From Arenicola marina (Eukaryota; Annelida; Polychaeta; Arenicolidae): 64,000 nucleotides of DNA. Position 1 is the first letter of the stretch; every line of letters starts with the position of its first letter. This document shows, one piece after another, positions 30,956 to 45,000 of the stretch. Under the pieces are notes generated by a model. That model worked only from the letters and a program-made list of their open reading frames with translations. It was not told the origin of the DNA and made no database searches. The DNA lies in contig OZ025260.1 of assembly GCA_964019135.1 (NCBI GenBank), positions 19,090,254-19,154,253 on the forward strand, given 5' to 3'. Both the position numbers and the translations under genes were made by a program.

Positions 30956-31075
30956 GCTTAGCGTGAGCGCGTGTTGTCGAGTAAGCTCTGCTAGGCGAGC
31001 CTAATGTATAGACCGGTGCTTGGTTCGAGTCCTACCCGTGCAAGTGTAAGTTATATAGCGATCTCTTGTTTGTCT
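30956..31075 (+). mobile_element. tRNA-like SINE remnant from which the 25-bp array may derive
   Basis: After the last unit the sequence becomes CCTGGTGCTTAGCGTGAGCG, then CGAGTAAGCTCTGC, a B-box-like GGTTCGAGTCCTACCC, and a unique tail. The array unit (GTGGCCTGGTAGGCAGCG) looks like the A-box part of the same element, so the minisatellite may have grown from a SINE head. This is inference. Confidence 0.4.
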
Positions 31076-31483
31076 TCCCGAAGACTCGTCGGTTGCCGGA
31101 GATGGCTTTTATCTTCACCTTAACCCTTCCCATAAAATATTCCTAGTTCACCAGCCAATCAACCTGCCTTACAGCCATGGTCAAGGAATAACCATTGTGT
31201 GCTGGTCGATATATACCATACCAATGGATACATAGGATTGGCACGTGGGCCACGCCTGCCACATTGTGACAAAGATTGCGAACGTTGCATTAATTATAAA
31301 CCGTCCTAAACAGCAGGTGGTTTAACCTGTTAACCTGCTTGGATCCTCTCCTGGTTAGAGCGGGATGTGCCAGAGTTCCATTGTGGGCGCCGCAGTGTAG
31401 GGATGTCCAGGGCTGGGTATCATAGATATCCTAAGTCTTCCTTCCTGGGAACAAGGACATGACTCCGCTCTACATGCGATCAT

Positions 31484-31830
31484 TCACATTGGGCGCATTT
31501 CTTTGGGCCAGGTTCGGTATTCCGCCCGGGACCTGCAACACGTGACAGGGAACTTCCGGGTGTGCCGATAGGGATATGCCTATTGCAATGAAATGCACAC
31601 ACCGTTCACATCTGGTGCACGTAGGGGCGCTGAAACCAACCTACTCTCTCTCATCATCTTTCAATCAGCCGCCATCTTCTCCCGAATGTCCCAAGCTGTT
31701 TTGAACGGGGCACATCGGCATACCGAATGGATGGGCGCGCACCCATACCCGGGTGAAAGAATATACCGATGCGTAATCGGTCCACCTTCGGGATATACCC
31801 GGGTTACCAAAATATGCCCCAATTGAGGCG
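31484..31830 (-). mobile_element. Family C element, inverted copy
   Basis: This is the reverse complement of 22300-22620 over about 340 bases, with matching GGGCGCATTTCTTTGGGCCA, GATAGGGATATGCCTATTGC and CACACCGTTCACATCTGGTG. It also contains a GGGTATATCCC-like inverted motif (GGGATATACCCGGGTTACCA) not present in the other copy. No coding frame is seen. Confidence 0.65.
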
Positions 31831-33065
31831 AGATTACCTCAACCAGTAAGCAATATAGCGAACGGTCAGCAAGACAAGAAATGACACAGATGAAGGTTTT
31901 AATGTAAAAGAAAATTTGCGATGGCAATGCCGTTGCCATCTTGTGCAGACAAATGGGATCAGTTGCTCGTCCAGTTGCCAAGAAATAACCAAATAACAAG
32001 CCAAATGAGTAGATCTAACAAAAAACTTTTATTAATCTGCAATTTACATCTAGCAACGGTCGTTGGATATTAATAGTGCAGTATTCTGTGCTATATATGT
32101 TCAGCACCAGTTTTCAAAACTAAGATACTCGAAAAGCTCCTTCATCTACATCTCGTATATATATTGTTAGTTAAGCGTAATTTCACTGCAGCCATAAATA
32201 TAAAAAATATAGTTTAAAATAATATCAATAAAGATAACATCTGATTTCACTCTCCGATAATCATAGTCAAACCGGGAATCTCTGGCACTGTTCTAGAAGT
32301 GTTCCTACACTTGTTTATTTGTATATAATACCTTTTCCAAGTGGACGGAATACTGACAAAGGCACGTGTTAAAACACTGTTACGACGTATAGAAAAATAC
32401 TACAATAGTACACTATAATAATATAAGATTCCCAACAAGTTTTAACCTAGGAATCGAGAAATAACTACGATAGTTCAAATCCACGAATATTTTATGATAC
32501 AGAATCACAATTTGCTTTATCGTCATCATGCTAAGTGAATTTTAATTCGCTTCAGCAATACAGTTAAACACCATACGAATGTGCAAAGACACGGATAAAT
32601 ATGCGATAAATAAGGATACAAATAAATACTCTGTCGAACGGACTCACTATTACAATATTTGGCACAAGATTATCCACTTGGCATAACAAAACGATGCGTA
32701 TGTTTCGAAAACCACAAAAAGTCCAAGACGCATTTGATATTCGAACTTCGGGTCTCAATTTTGTATTGTAGTCTAGAAATAGTATCATGGCTATAAATAG
32801 TCATAAAACGTATAAGCTAACACCCAAAAAATATATATCGCCACAAAAAGGCTCTGCTGTGAGACAATTGAAATCCAGTCGGTCCTTCGATTTGTAATCA
32901 GACCCTGTTCGAATGCCAGAAGATGTCAGGTCTGTGGCTATGCTTTCACGTGATAAAAGTCGCGGAGTTTCTCGACGGAGTGCCCGTTAACCCCCAGACT
33001 TGAGGTGTCGTCTGCCTGGTGCCGGCATCGCGGATGACGCTAGGGACCACGTGACCGCTGTTGGC
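31831..33065. other. SPATA18 3' UTR and flank
   Basis: AT-rich sequence downstream of the SPATA18 stop on the minus strand. TTTATT at about 32027 and 32311 (AATAAA on the gene strand) are possible poly(A) signals. No gene is recognised. Confidence 0.4.
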
Positions 33066-36000
33066 CTATGAGCGGACGCCGTAGTGGGAGAGGGCGGTGG
33101 AGGCGGTGAGGGGACGGCTGGAGGCCCGGGACGAGCGAGGCCCTGAAGACAACACGGAAATAAGGTATGTAATAGGATATAGGCAGATATATCACTCATC
33201 GTTATATCAAGGCCTATTAAGAGAATGAAAGGGTCGCCAATGCATTTTGCTTAATTTATTGCTGATTAATTCATCCAAATCATTCTGGACGAAGCCATTA
33301 ATTTATATAATATGATGGTTTATAGCATATTTAATATTGCAGACACAATCAGTCACACAGACAGCAAGATGAGAATGAATGAATAGCATGTAATAAAGTC
33401 TTTTTTGATTATTACATTTGAAAACATTCATGCGTTGAAAGCAGACCATGTAAAGATGCAGTGGAACAGTAACAAAATTACATGCAAGGGTAATACCAAG
33501 ACATCAGAGCATTATAAGAACACTTCTGTAAGGTATTAAACACTAATGTAACCACGTAATGTAATCAAAATCAGTCGAGGAATTTCATTGTCACGATTCA
33601 ACTTCTTTCTCCGTCTATAACGGCTAGATGATCCATATATCTTATCAAATGAATGTTTTGATCTTTATGTTAGACTCGAGAAGTACCAAACATCAGTATA
33701 ATAAAACTAGGCCAGGTTTTAAAATAACATCCATTTTTAGTTATAGAATACGATGCCACGGAGGTGTACATACAGTAGCTTAGCGACCATGTTAGTGTCA
33801 ACATGAGTGCTAAGATGAATATAAAGCTAAGCAGTAAGGTTCAAAGGTAAAGGAAAATAACAGGTAAGGATGAATCGTTAATAGGTAGTCAAGTTGCATA
33901 GAGGACTCGGCAAGTCGTAATTCATTTAAAGAACTACTGCATTTACCGTACATTAAGGGTAGAATGTCGTTTTTTTGTAACGGCAAAAAGGCGTCATCGC
34001 GTGACACAAACATTTAGATCCCTTCTATAATGTCATTCATATGAAGGAAAATATTCCTTGAGTTAAGATTCCTTAACTAAAATAAGTTAAGTAATATGAT
34101 ACAATCTGTGCCAATCCCGTGTAAAATTGGATTTAATGAATAATTGAAATATCACAAAAGATACGTATATCTCATACCTTTGCGCCCGTTATGCTGTTCT
34201 AAATAGGGCCGATATTTGCGAAGTCCTCTGTTGAGACCCACCCCCACCAGCAAGCAACAGTAAGACAGTAAGCCTGAGTCATCTAAGTTAGTGGTAAGTA
34301 CTATATATATAAACCATTGGCTGGCCTCAGTTTTGCTTACCACGGCCACTGATCGAGGTAAGAATCTCAATGGAATCGCACGCGGGAAGAACCTTAAGGG
34401 GACGAAAGCAACGGCACCAAACATCAAGCAAGGTCACTGTCAAGGTCACCACTACTTATATAACGGAACACTGCGCCCTGCAGCACGGGTTATGGGGGTC
34501 TGCTTTTACACTTACAATCTCATTTTGGGATATAATTTCATGTAAATACAATGAAGGCAACTTTGATCAGACATCGCACTCAAAACCACAGCAACTCACA
34601 CAGTTTGTGTCGTGCACCTCCATAAAATAACACGTCATAATCCACCCTTCGACAGGGCAATCTGGTCTAGCCTTCATTGTTTGTGTAATTAAACATGAAC
34701 ACATCGTATAATAATAGATCAAGTTACTTGTTTTATATATGTAATTACTTCCTGTCCCTTATTCAATGACAGTAACGAATTCTAACCGCAGTTGAAGTGT
34801 TTGATTTTTTTATTTCATCACAGACGCCACGGATGGTAAATGAATTCATGTGAAATTACTAAAGGTCTAAATTATACATCCGACAGTTGTAGTAACTGCG
34901 GAGTAACGAAACGAAAATTGCATTACGAGAATGTATCAATAGAGTATAAATAGAGAATATATAAATATATATATATAGGTCCATCTGGTTCCATAATATA
35001 CATATTTGAAAATGGAAAAAAGGAACTGTAGAAATAAGGGATTATCTCCCTCACGATCAAAACAGATCTACTAAAGACCGTTCACCGATTTTCATTCGAA
35101 AATTAATATGAAATACGAGTAAGTAGCTCAGGACTGATCTACACTAATGACCCGTAACCGCGTGGTAAAGCGGAGCATGCTGGGGATCAAGGGATGGCGG
35201 AGTGAGCTCCGGTAGAGGGGAGAGTTACTGACCTGGGCTGATGGAGCGAGCACGGAGTCTGGAGGGGCTGGGGGAACGGCTGCGTGCCCGGGTTGGCGAG
35301 CGCCCTCTGGACAGAGATCGGACGGGACTCATGGCCCGGGTCGGACTGGCGGATCTGCTGGGACTGCGACTGCGGCTCTGTGAGGGGGGTAGAGGGGAGT
35401 TCACCATACGTGTTGTGTTGTTATTACTATATTCATGATAATCAGCAAGTCAAGTTCGGGCTAGGAGATGGAAATGTCAGTTATCCGCGGCACTGCTCAA
35501 AATATCATTCATCAACCTTCATGATGATGAATCAATAAAACGGTTAGGATTAATGTCACTAACAATTTCCCCAAAAAGCAATTATAATTATAAATAATAC
35601 TTTATTATAAAAGTGTCTTAATCTTAATATCACATATCAATACTGCATACTTCAGTGCTTCCCTAGTATTTCCAGCCAGGCCTACAAATTACGATCAAGT
35701 CAATCGTACGAGCACATCCATTATTATTATCATTATACATCGATAATAAGGGTGTAAATCCTTCTTCACAGGATGACACTGGGTCATGGGTCAGTAACCC
35801 CCTCCCCCCTCCCCCCCCCCCCACCTCCGGACACCCACCAGTGAGGCTCCCCGGCACGTGCAGGCCTCTCCCTTCATGACAACCCTCAAACACTCCCTCC
35901 CTCACCCGCACCCCCCCCGCCCACGGACACCCACCAGTGAGGCTCCCCGGCGCGTGCAGGCCTCTCGCTTCATGACGACCCTCAGACCCTCCCTCCCTGA

Positions 36001-39000
36001 CCCCCCCCCCTCCCCCCCCTCATCCCCCGGACACCCACCAGCGAGACGCCCCGGCGCGTGCAGGCTTCTCCCTGCATGACGACCCTAAAACCCTCCCTCC
36101 CTCACCCCCCCCCCCCCCCCGGGACACCCACCAGTGAGGCGCCCCGGCGCGTGCAGGCCTCTCCCTTCATGACGACCCTCAGACCCTGCATCAGGCACGG
36201 CCAGATGTGGTGGTTGACGAGGGGGGCTGAGTAGTCCGCGTCATAACTGCGGCGGTACCTGGCGGGTAAAACAATCACATAACATAAGTAACTGCGGCGG
36301 TACCTGGCGGGTAAAACAATCACATAACATAAGTAACTGCGGCGGTACCTGGCGGGCAAAACAATCACATAACATAAGTAACTGCGGCGGTACCTGGCAG
36401 GCAAAACAACCACATAACATAAGTAACTGCGGCGGTACCTGGCGGGCAAAACAATCACATAACATAAGTAACTGCGGCGGTACCTGGCGGGCAAAACAAT
36501 CACATAACATAAGTAACTGCGGCGGTACCTGGCAGGCAAAACAATCACCTAACATAAGTAACTGCGGCGGTACCTGGCGGGCAAAACAATCACATAACAT
36601 AAGTAACCGCGGCGGTAACTGTTGGGTATATAACCTCACACAATTCAACTATAACGGAAACATACAGTAATATTATAACATGAATATATATCCACCAACC
36701 AAAGATTACGGAAGACATCTATAATTTTGGACTTAGTTAATGTCACGTCTGGTTTAAAGTTCATGTCATAACGGTTAACATTAATATTACCATTTTTCGG
36801 ACATTTTATCCGATCTGTCATCTCATGCTTACTTGGTCATTCGTTAAAGCCTCTCTATCCCGCAATGTGCGTAAAAAAACATAACAAATGACGCAAGAAA
36901 ATTTGATTTAAATATACGCATTCAGAGACAGAAACCATATTTAAATTGACCGGCGACCAGAAGTCGTTGTCGACCCTTGTTATAATTACCTGGTCTCATC
37001 GTATAGCTCGGCGTCGTTTGCCACTGCGATGTCCAGAGGGTGGGCCAGGGCAGACATGTTCCAGGCCAGCTTGCAGGCCTCGCGCAGGAACGGCGAGATC
37101 ACGTTGTACGAGACATCCGGGGGTAGGAAGATGTACGACTTCCGGTTCAAGGCACGTACCACATCCTGTCACGGAAAAATAATTGACTTCCTAACTTCCT
37201 AACTTTTGTATTTCATATACCTTAAGCTACTATTTAATACTCATATTTTTAGCTGCACTTAAATAAATTATCTTTTCTTTGATAGATACATGTTTTATGT
37301 TTAGAGCTACAGAAACTTTAGTTCCGCATTGAATATGTCTGTAGTTTCGGCTTGATGCGCTGTTCATTAAGCCTTGTCAATGGTTTTTAATTGCCATTTG
37401 GAATCGTATTACCAGTTTTAACATCTATCGGAGTTTTCGTGTATACAAACGAACCGATGCCGATTTGAAGAGCACACCAGATGACACCCGACGCCAGCCC
37501 CTCAAACCAGATGACACCCGACGCCAGCCCCTCACACCAGATGACAACCGACGCCAGCCCCTCAAACCAGATGACACCCGACGCCAGCCCCTCACACCAG
37601 ATGACACCCGACGCCAGCCCTCACACCAGATGACACCCTGACGCCAGGCCCTCACACCAGATGACAACCGACGCCAGCCCCTCACACCAGATGACACCCC
37701 GACGCCAGGCCCTCACACCAGATGACACCCGACGCCAGCCACTCACACCAGATGACACCCGACGCCAGCCCCTCACACCAGATGACACCCGACGCCAGCC
37801 CCTCACACCAGATGACACCCGACGCCAGCCCCTCACACCAGATGACACCCGACGCCAGCCCCTCACACCAGATGACACCCGACGCCAGCCCCTCACACCA
37901 GATGACACCCGACGCCAGCCCCTCACACCAGATGACACCCCGACGCCAAGCCCTCACACCAGATGACACCCGACGCCAGCCCCTCACACCAGATAACACC
38001 CGACGCCAGCCCCTCACACCAGATGACACCCGACGCCAGCCCCTCACACCAGATGACACCCGACGCCAGCCCCTCACACCAGATGACACCCGACGCCAGC
38101 CCCTCACACCAGATGACACCCGACGCCAGCCCCTCACACCAGATGACACCCGACGCCAGCCCCTCACACCAGATGACACCCGACGCCAGCCCCTCACACC
38201 AGATGACACCCGACGCCAGCCCCTCACACCAGATGACACCCGACGCCAGCCCCTCACACCAGATGACACCCGACGCCAGCCCCTCACACCAGATGACACC
38301 CGACGCCAGCCCCTCACACCAGATGACACCCGACGCCAGCCCCTCACACCAGATGACACCCGACGCCAGCCCCTCACACCAGATGACACCCGACGCCAGC
38401 CCCTCACACCAGATGACACCCGACGCCAGCCCCTCACACCAGATGACACCCGACGCCAGCCCCTCACACCAGATGACACCCGACGCCAGCCCCTCACACC
38501 AGATGACACCCGACGCCAGCCCCTCACACCAAATGACACCCGACGCCAGCCCCTCACACCAGATGACACCCGACGCCAGCCCCTCACACCAGATGACACC
38601 CGAAGCCAGCCCCTCACACCAGATGCCTGACGGATTCGGGTACTTACAGACACGAGTCCAGGCAGGTCGTAGAGGTCGGTGTTCCGGTTGATGTAGTCCT
38701 GCACGGCTTCCTCCAAGGTCTCGGGGCCCATGTGGGTCACGGCCAGGTTGGAGCGAACCTTCATCTTGAAGTTGGCGAAGGACAGCTTGGCGGAAGTGAA
38801 GGCTTCCTGTCACGGGGAAACAGACAGAGACTGTGAGGAGGACTTCTCACAGTCGGGGCGTCAATGGCAATAACAGACACTGCAGTTAGCAACCACATTG
38901 CATTCGCTAACATGCTCACACATGGATGATGTAAAGTAAACGCTGAAATACGGCAGAGAAATTATCAGGCTAAATATGCTCACGCCGAATCGCGCGTTTG

Positions 39001-42000
39001 CTCAATGGTTAACTATCGTAATTGCTGTATATTTATCATATTTAAAACAAAGGATGACGAATTTGCTCCATCACTGAATATGGGGACCTCACCTGTATGA
39101 CGTCATGGGTGACCTCACCTGTATGACGTTATGGGTGACCTCACCTGTACGGCCGAGAAGGTGACCTCACTTGTATGACCTCACCGGTATGACCTCACTT
39201 GTATGACCTCACCGGTATGACGTCATGGGTGACCTCACCTGTATGACGTCATGGGTGACCTCACCTGTATGACGTCATGGGTGACCTCACCTGTATGACG
39301 TCATGGGTGACCTCACCTGTATGACGTCATGGGTGACCTCACCTGTATGACGTCACGGGTGACCTCACCTGTATGACGTCATGGGTGACCTCACCTGTAT
39401 GGCAGAGAAGGTGATGCGCTGGTTGTTCTCGTAGTCGTCCGAGTATCTCCGGAGTGTATCCAGGGCGTCCAGCCGATCCTGGGCGAACATGTCGTTGAAG
39501 CGTGTGATCAGGCTCTGCTGCCGAACTCTCTGGGTCACGTCCTCGGGGGCCAGGGGGGAGGTGGGGCGGGGCAGGCTCGAGTAGTCCTTCACGGGGGCCA
39601 GCAACGTGCTTCTGCAGACGTATCCAAGACATAGCAAACCATTGAGTCCTTTAGTGTGTAGAGCTAGGCAATTGCTTCTATTTGCAATATGATAGGCAAT
39701 TGTTCCTATTTGCAATATGATAAGCAATTGTTTCTATTTGCAATATGATAAGCAATTGTTTTTATTTGCAATATGATAGGCAACTGTTTCTATTTGCAAT
39801 ATGATAGGCAACTGCTTCTAAAACCCCGATTGATGATAATAATATATAAGAAGTTCGAGCAACGTTAAAACGTATTTATGGGGGTAGTCGATTATCGGTT
39901 ATGTTTGTACGATCTCACGGTTTTTAGTTCCACATTGTATATACATTTATGAACGAATCGGGGACTAGTTTTTCCAGTTTCCGGTCAGAGTCGAAACAAG
40001 GTCAAAGTTGTTATTTCATTTTTATTAATATAACAATTTACAGCTGATTGTTTCAGTGTATACCAAAGCTTCAGTGCACATGATGGATGGTGGTATGTAC
40101 TGGAATGTCGTTGATGTTGTCGCACGAGGTCATATACCTCGACCATCTATACAGCACGCAGGCATGCCGCCTGACGCGCTGGCAGGTGGGCGAACACGAT
40201 AAATTATAGTAATATGTTCTGTAATTTTTATATTACCAGCTCTTCTCCATGTCAAATAAGTATAGTCTGTCTCGAATTTAAATCCTGAAAGCCTGTGGGC
40301 TATCCGGAGAGTAGCAAATTTGTTCACCGGAGCAGAAGTTGGTGGCCGGCTTTATATCCCTGCGCGCCTGTTCGCTGTTTGGTATTCTGTGTGATGTCGA
40401 CCGCGACTCGCTAGGACGTCCGCGCGTGACAAACTATTCCGCTCAGTTTTATGTTGAAATTGTTGTTTTACAGACTCAACGAGATATAAAACATACGCAT
40501 CATAGATGGCGCATGTATGTAGGCTACTTTAAAAAGGGCAGACAACGAACCCGTTGAGGAGGACGTCCCTGCGGCCAGTCAGAACGGACACATCTTCACG
40601 TAGGCGGCGCAACTGTCGCTCGTAGGTGTCCACGAGGTTAGCGCGATTCTTCGTCGTCGACAACTCTTCCTCCGCCAAACGCAGCCTGGAGGAAAACAGT
40701 AACAATCAGGGCGTATCGACAGTCGGATTCTGGGGTGAGGAGGGTGGGGCAGTGGGGATGCCCTCCCATTGTTCAGCCACTGAGGAAACAGTGTTATGAG
40801 GCACAACCCGGTCGTCAGTTTTGCGGATGTGTAACCTAATTATCTCTTCCATTAACATAAACCATAATCCGCCACTACATCGATGAACATGTGTCAAAGG
40901 TATTGATCATTCTATTCATATCACTTCTGAAACATTCTGTGATGTATATTCTGATACTGCAATCTACATAATGCGGAATTATGTTTTCGTAGTGAATAAC
41001 GTATCATTGAAGTAAGTTTATGGATTGGTGTGGACTGTGGAATATCCTACTCACTTGGCCCGGAGTTCGCGCACTTCAGCCTCAGTGAACATCTTTTCAC
41101 TGGTTGACGCTCTCCTGATGGAGCTGAGCTCCCCACGAGTCTCATCCAATCTGCCGGGTTAAGGTTAACGATTAACATTGGTTAACATGCACAAATATTT
41201 TACAATTATATCTAGCGAACCTGTCATGCCTGTAGGCCCCTAAAAGCCCCTGGTATTAACAGAGACTCGTCCGATAATTTAAATTAAATTTAATTAAATT
41301 TAAATCAAAGGTCAAACAAGTGACCGCTTACTCGTTCTTGAGGTCGTCGGCCTCTGCCCTGGTGTTGGTCAGGTCCTCCTCCAGGTTTTGCAGCGAGCGC
41401 TCGTACATGTCCTGTACGTCATTGATCTCTCGGTCTTTAGACGCCACCTCGGTCAGGATGTCGGCGGTCAGACCGCTGGGAGCCAGCAGCCCCTGAGACA
41501 GCATCGGCAGCAGTCGGGACTTGAGGACAGAAGCCCCGCCGTACACGCCACCTAGCGGAAAGCAGGAATACTATCGGTGTCGGCTAGTAGCGCGCAAGTT
41601 CTAAGTAAAGTTACCCTCTTAACCCTTTGCATGTACCGCCGTAAAATAAAACTTTATCTTATCTTATGAAACGACATTTAAATAAATTTCAAGAACATAA
41701 TCTTAATTCAATAATTGGAAGTAAACAGTGTATGCTAGGTTAAGTTTTGTACCATTGTCAGATGTCTTTCATTTTAACGGAATAATACAAATATATCCTC
41801 TATATTCGGTGCTCATAACGGTCCAACAAAGTTCCCGGATGTTGGTATGAACCACTATTTATGCGGCTATTTGATGACAATCGAATGCACTTTGGCGGTT
41901 TATACTGCAAACATAGGCCCTATGCAATTAAGACACACTTACGTTAACTATTTTGATGTATTACGATCCTAAACTTGACAATGTAACATAGAATATAATT

Positions 42001-45000
42001 TTACAATAATGCATGTTGGGGTGTTACTATTTCGGCTAGCGTTTACATTTTACACAGGCAGATTCCGAGATCACGTGATTCCCACGACGAGATTGATTGG
42101 TTGTATATTCAGAACGCTTTAACTCCTTTTGGTCATATCGCGTCAATGGGAGAGGGAAGCGAGAGTGGAGCTATGTCCCAGGGGGTAACCCCCTACTCTT
42201 TGCGAAGAAGGACATGGACATGGAATCGTTATACTGCGACCACGCAGACATGGCCACAGCGGGGCGAGAACCACCGATCGGCTCACAGGTGGCCCGAGCA
42301 CTCAATGCGAGCGCTCTAACCCACTGAGCTATCGGGCCGGCTCCCCCACGACGAGATGTTAACTATATGCGTTATTATGAAGGCGCATAAGTACCTACGC
42401 GATACCGCAACTTAACGCCGAAGCAAGATGGCCAATATTATACTTCTAGGAATGCCAACATACTATCTAATGGCTGTCATGTACCAACAGTCGACCTTCT
42501 AGAAAGCCCAAGATGTGGTGTTCCATCGAGAGGATTCAACGATCTGGGACCGATAGGGCACGTCGGCGTGGAGAATCCTATCTGAGTACTGACGACCATT
42601 ACACACAGCGAGGCGAGGCCACGTAGGTGGAAGGACAGACATATGTCTGGTCTGTAGATACTAACGCATCGGCTACCTTGCAAGGTACTTTTATCCTATC
42701 ATCGATTGAGGTGAGACGACCCGATGATGGTATATGTAGCATTGGTATAATTAATATAGTACGACTAATAAATTTCGTTTACATTGCGGCAAAAGATATA
42801 ATCACAATAAAATAAAATAAAATTAATCATTTTTGTTGTCCGTAATAGTTCAACGCGTCTTGATTTAAACACTGAGCTTGGGGAACCTTTTACTATCATT
42901 GACATACATGTGAATTTTTACCGACTAATCACTTAATGCGGAACTAATTAACTGATTAGTGTGCATTGCAGCCATCGTCATGCGATTTCTTGCCAGCCAA
43001 TATTATTTAAATTAAGTTTTGCAATATCTTTATTATTAAACCAACTTTTCTTTCCTCTTTGGTTAGGTAATATAAATTGAACATTTATACCAACCAAAGT
43101 TACGAAATTCTTGTGGCATTACTTATTGGTTTATTCGTGAACAATTTAAAGATCATTATTTACTAATATCGATCATGTTAACCTTGACATGAGAGTAAAT
43201 ATTTAACGTATTACATAAGTCATTTGCGTATTAGTTATTCTATATTATACAAAGCTTCAGTTTTTGATATTGCATGACGTTGCTCAGTATTACTTCACAT
43301 GATTCGACTCTTACATAATATACTCAACTTCTTTAATTTAACCCTTTACGACAAACAGCACAAGGCCATTGGGAACGCGATAGGTATATATGATATGCAC
43401 GTGGTTGACCTTGACTGACCTTCGCCGGCGGTGAGGTTGAGGATCTTGAAGAGCTGAGTCTGTATTCTGGCATTCTGTTCGATGGCTTCACAACAGCGAG
43501 ACACGTTCTGGTCGCAGGAGTTGATCTGCAATAGGGGGAAAACCCGGACATTGTACGAGGAATTTAGGGGGGGTAGAGAGGGGGGGGGGGGGGCGGCGGT
43601 GCTCCTGAGTTGACGTTAAAAAGCTGACTATGCTTGCTTTTCTGTAATTAAAAACCCCGAAGAGAAATATGTGCATTTGCTCTTTTGTTGCAGGTTTTTT
43701 TTTTCGATCGTTGCATACTTAGCAAAAGTAAACCGAGACCCACTTCTACCGGGTGAAACGGGTCAAGTGAGATTAATTGGTTTTATATAAAACGTACGTC
43801 GCGTCGTTAATCATGCCACTACCGCTGTCAATGAGGTCACAGCGGTTAAGTTAACGAAAACAAATAAGCCTCGCTCACGGTCGCTTTATATCAGACAATA
43901 ACATTTTCTTTGGTTGTTTGCTCGAGCCACGACTGCCCCCTTTCTTCCACCGATGGCACACTCGAGTCAGTAAGAGATGTGTGAAGGAATCCGTTAAATA
44001 GCCCATCCCTTGAGCCTCTCAGACGGCGAGGCACGGCTCAGAAATCGATCCCCGGATTACCGACAGTCAATACCAAGGTAAAGATGATTGGTCAATAACC
44101 GTGACGTGCGTTCTATGGCCGGGCAGCGCGTATACGTTTCCCATTCATACGATTCGCAAGGCCGAACTGCACACCGCTGCATGGTCACTGGCCAGACCGA
44201 TGCGGTGGGCTCAGCGGAGGTGCATCATAAATAAATAGGTGCCACAGTTCAAATGAAGTAACTTCCAGGTCATCATGCATTGCTCGCTGTCAAACGCATG
44301 ATAGATCCTCAAAGTTATATATATTAGGATAGAGATGCCGACGTTCACTCAATAGTAAGAGCGGCCAGCGCGGGCCCCTCTCTGGGTTAATCCGGTATAT
44401 AGGCGGGATGGGGTCACCGATAGTTTACTGCGGGGTCGAACAGCGCGCCAAAGCAGCCCCAGACACATCAGTTCTGACTATATACATATATATATATATG
44501 TATATAAACTATAAGGTCTAATTGCGTCTTTACATACGGGGATGCATGCGAAATTATAGATAGGTTCCTGATGCATATAAAGCTAGCTTAACCCCCCACC
44601 CCATCGTTCCCTCACACCGAGAACCCACCCATTCTATTGGAACCACACTCGTTCGCCTTTTGGCTGGACCGCCACGTACGTTCCAGACTTGACCTCCTGT
44701 GCTGCAGTGTCAATGGCATTTTCCGCTTGGTTTCCTTTTTTGGTGCGCGTGGCGGGTAGGGGTGGTGGGTGGGGGGGGGGTGCTTTCGCGCGGATTCGGA
44801 CTCTCGCACACACAAGACACATTCGAGGAAATGGCGCCCGCGCCCCGATCAGGAATCCTGTCGGGGCACGTCTGTCCACACACATCTAGGTCCCGATGGA
44901 GGCTCCACGACTCCAATCAATCAAAGGGGCACCCGTAGTCCGCGGCCCGTCCCATCAAACCCCATGTCGTGCCAAGCCCTGCCCCGCCAAGCCCCATACC

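Noticed and set aside
37682-38813. Reading frames of 242-360 codons on both strands
   Set aside because: They arise from the 30-bp array in all frames. The true SPATA18 exon 7 is only 38648-38806, and a GTAAGT donor ends it before the array.
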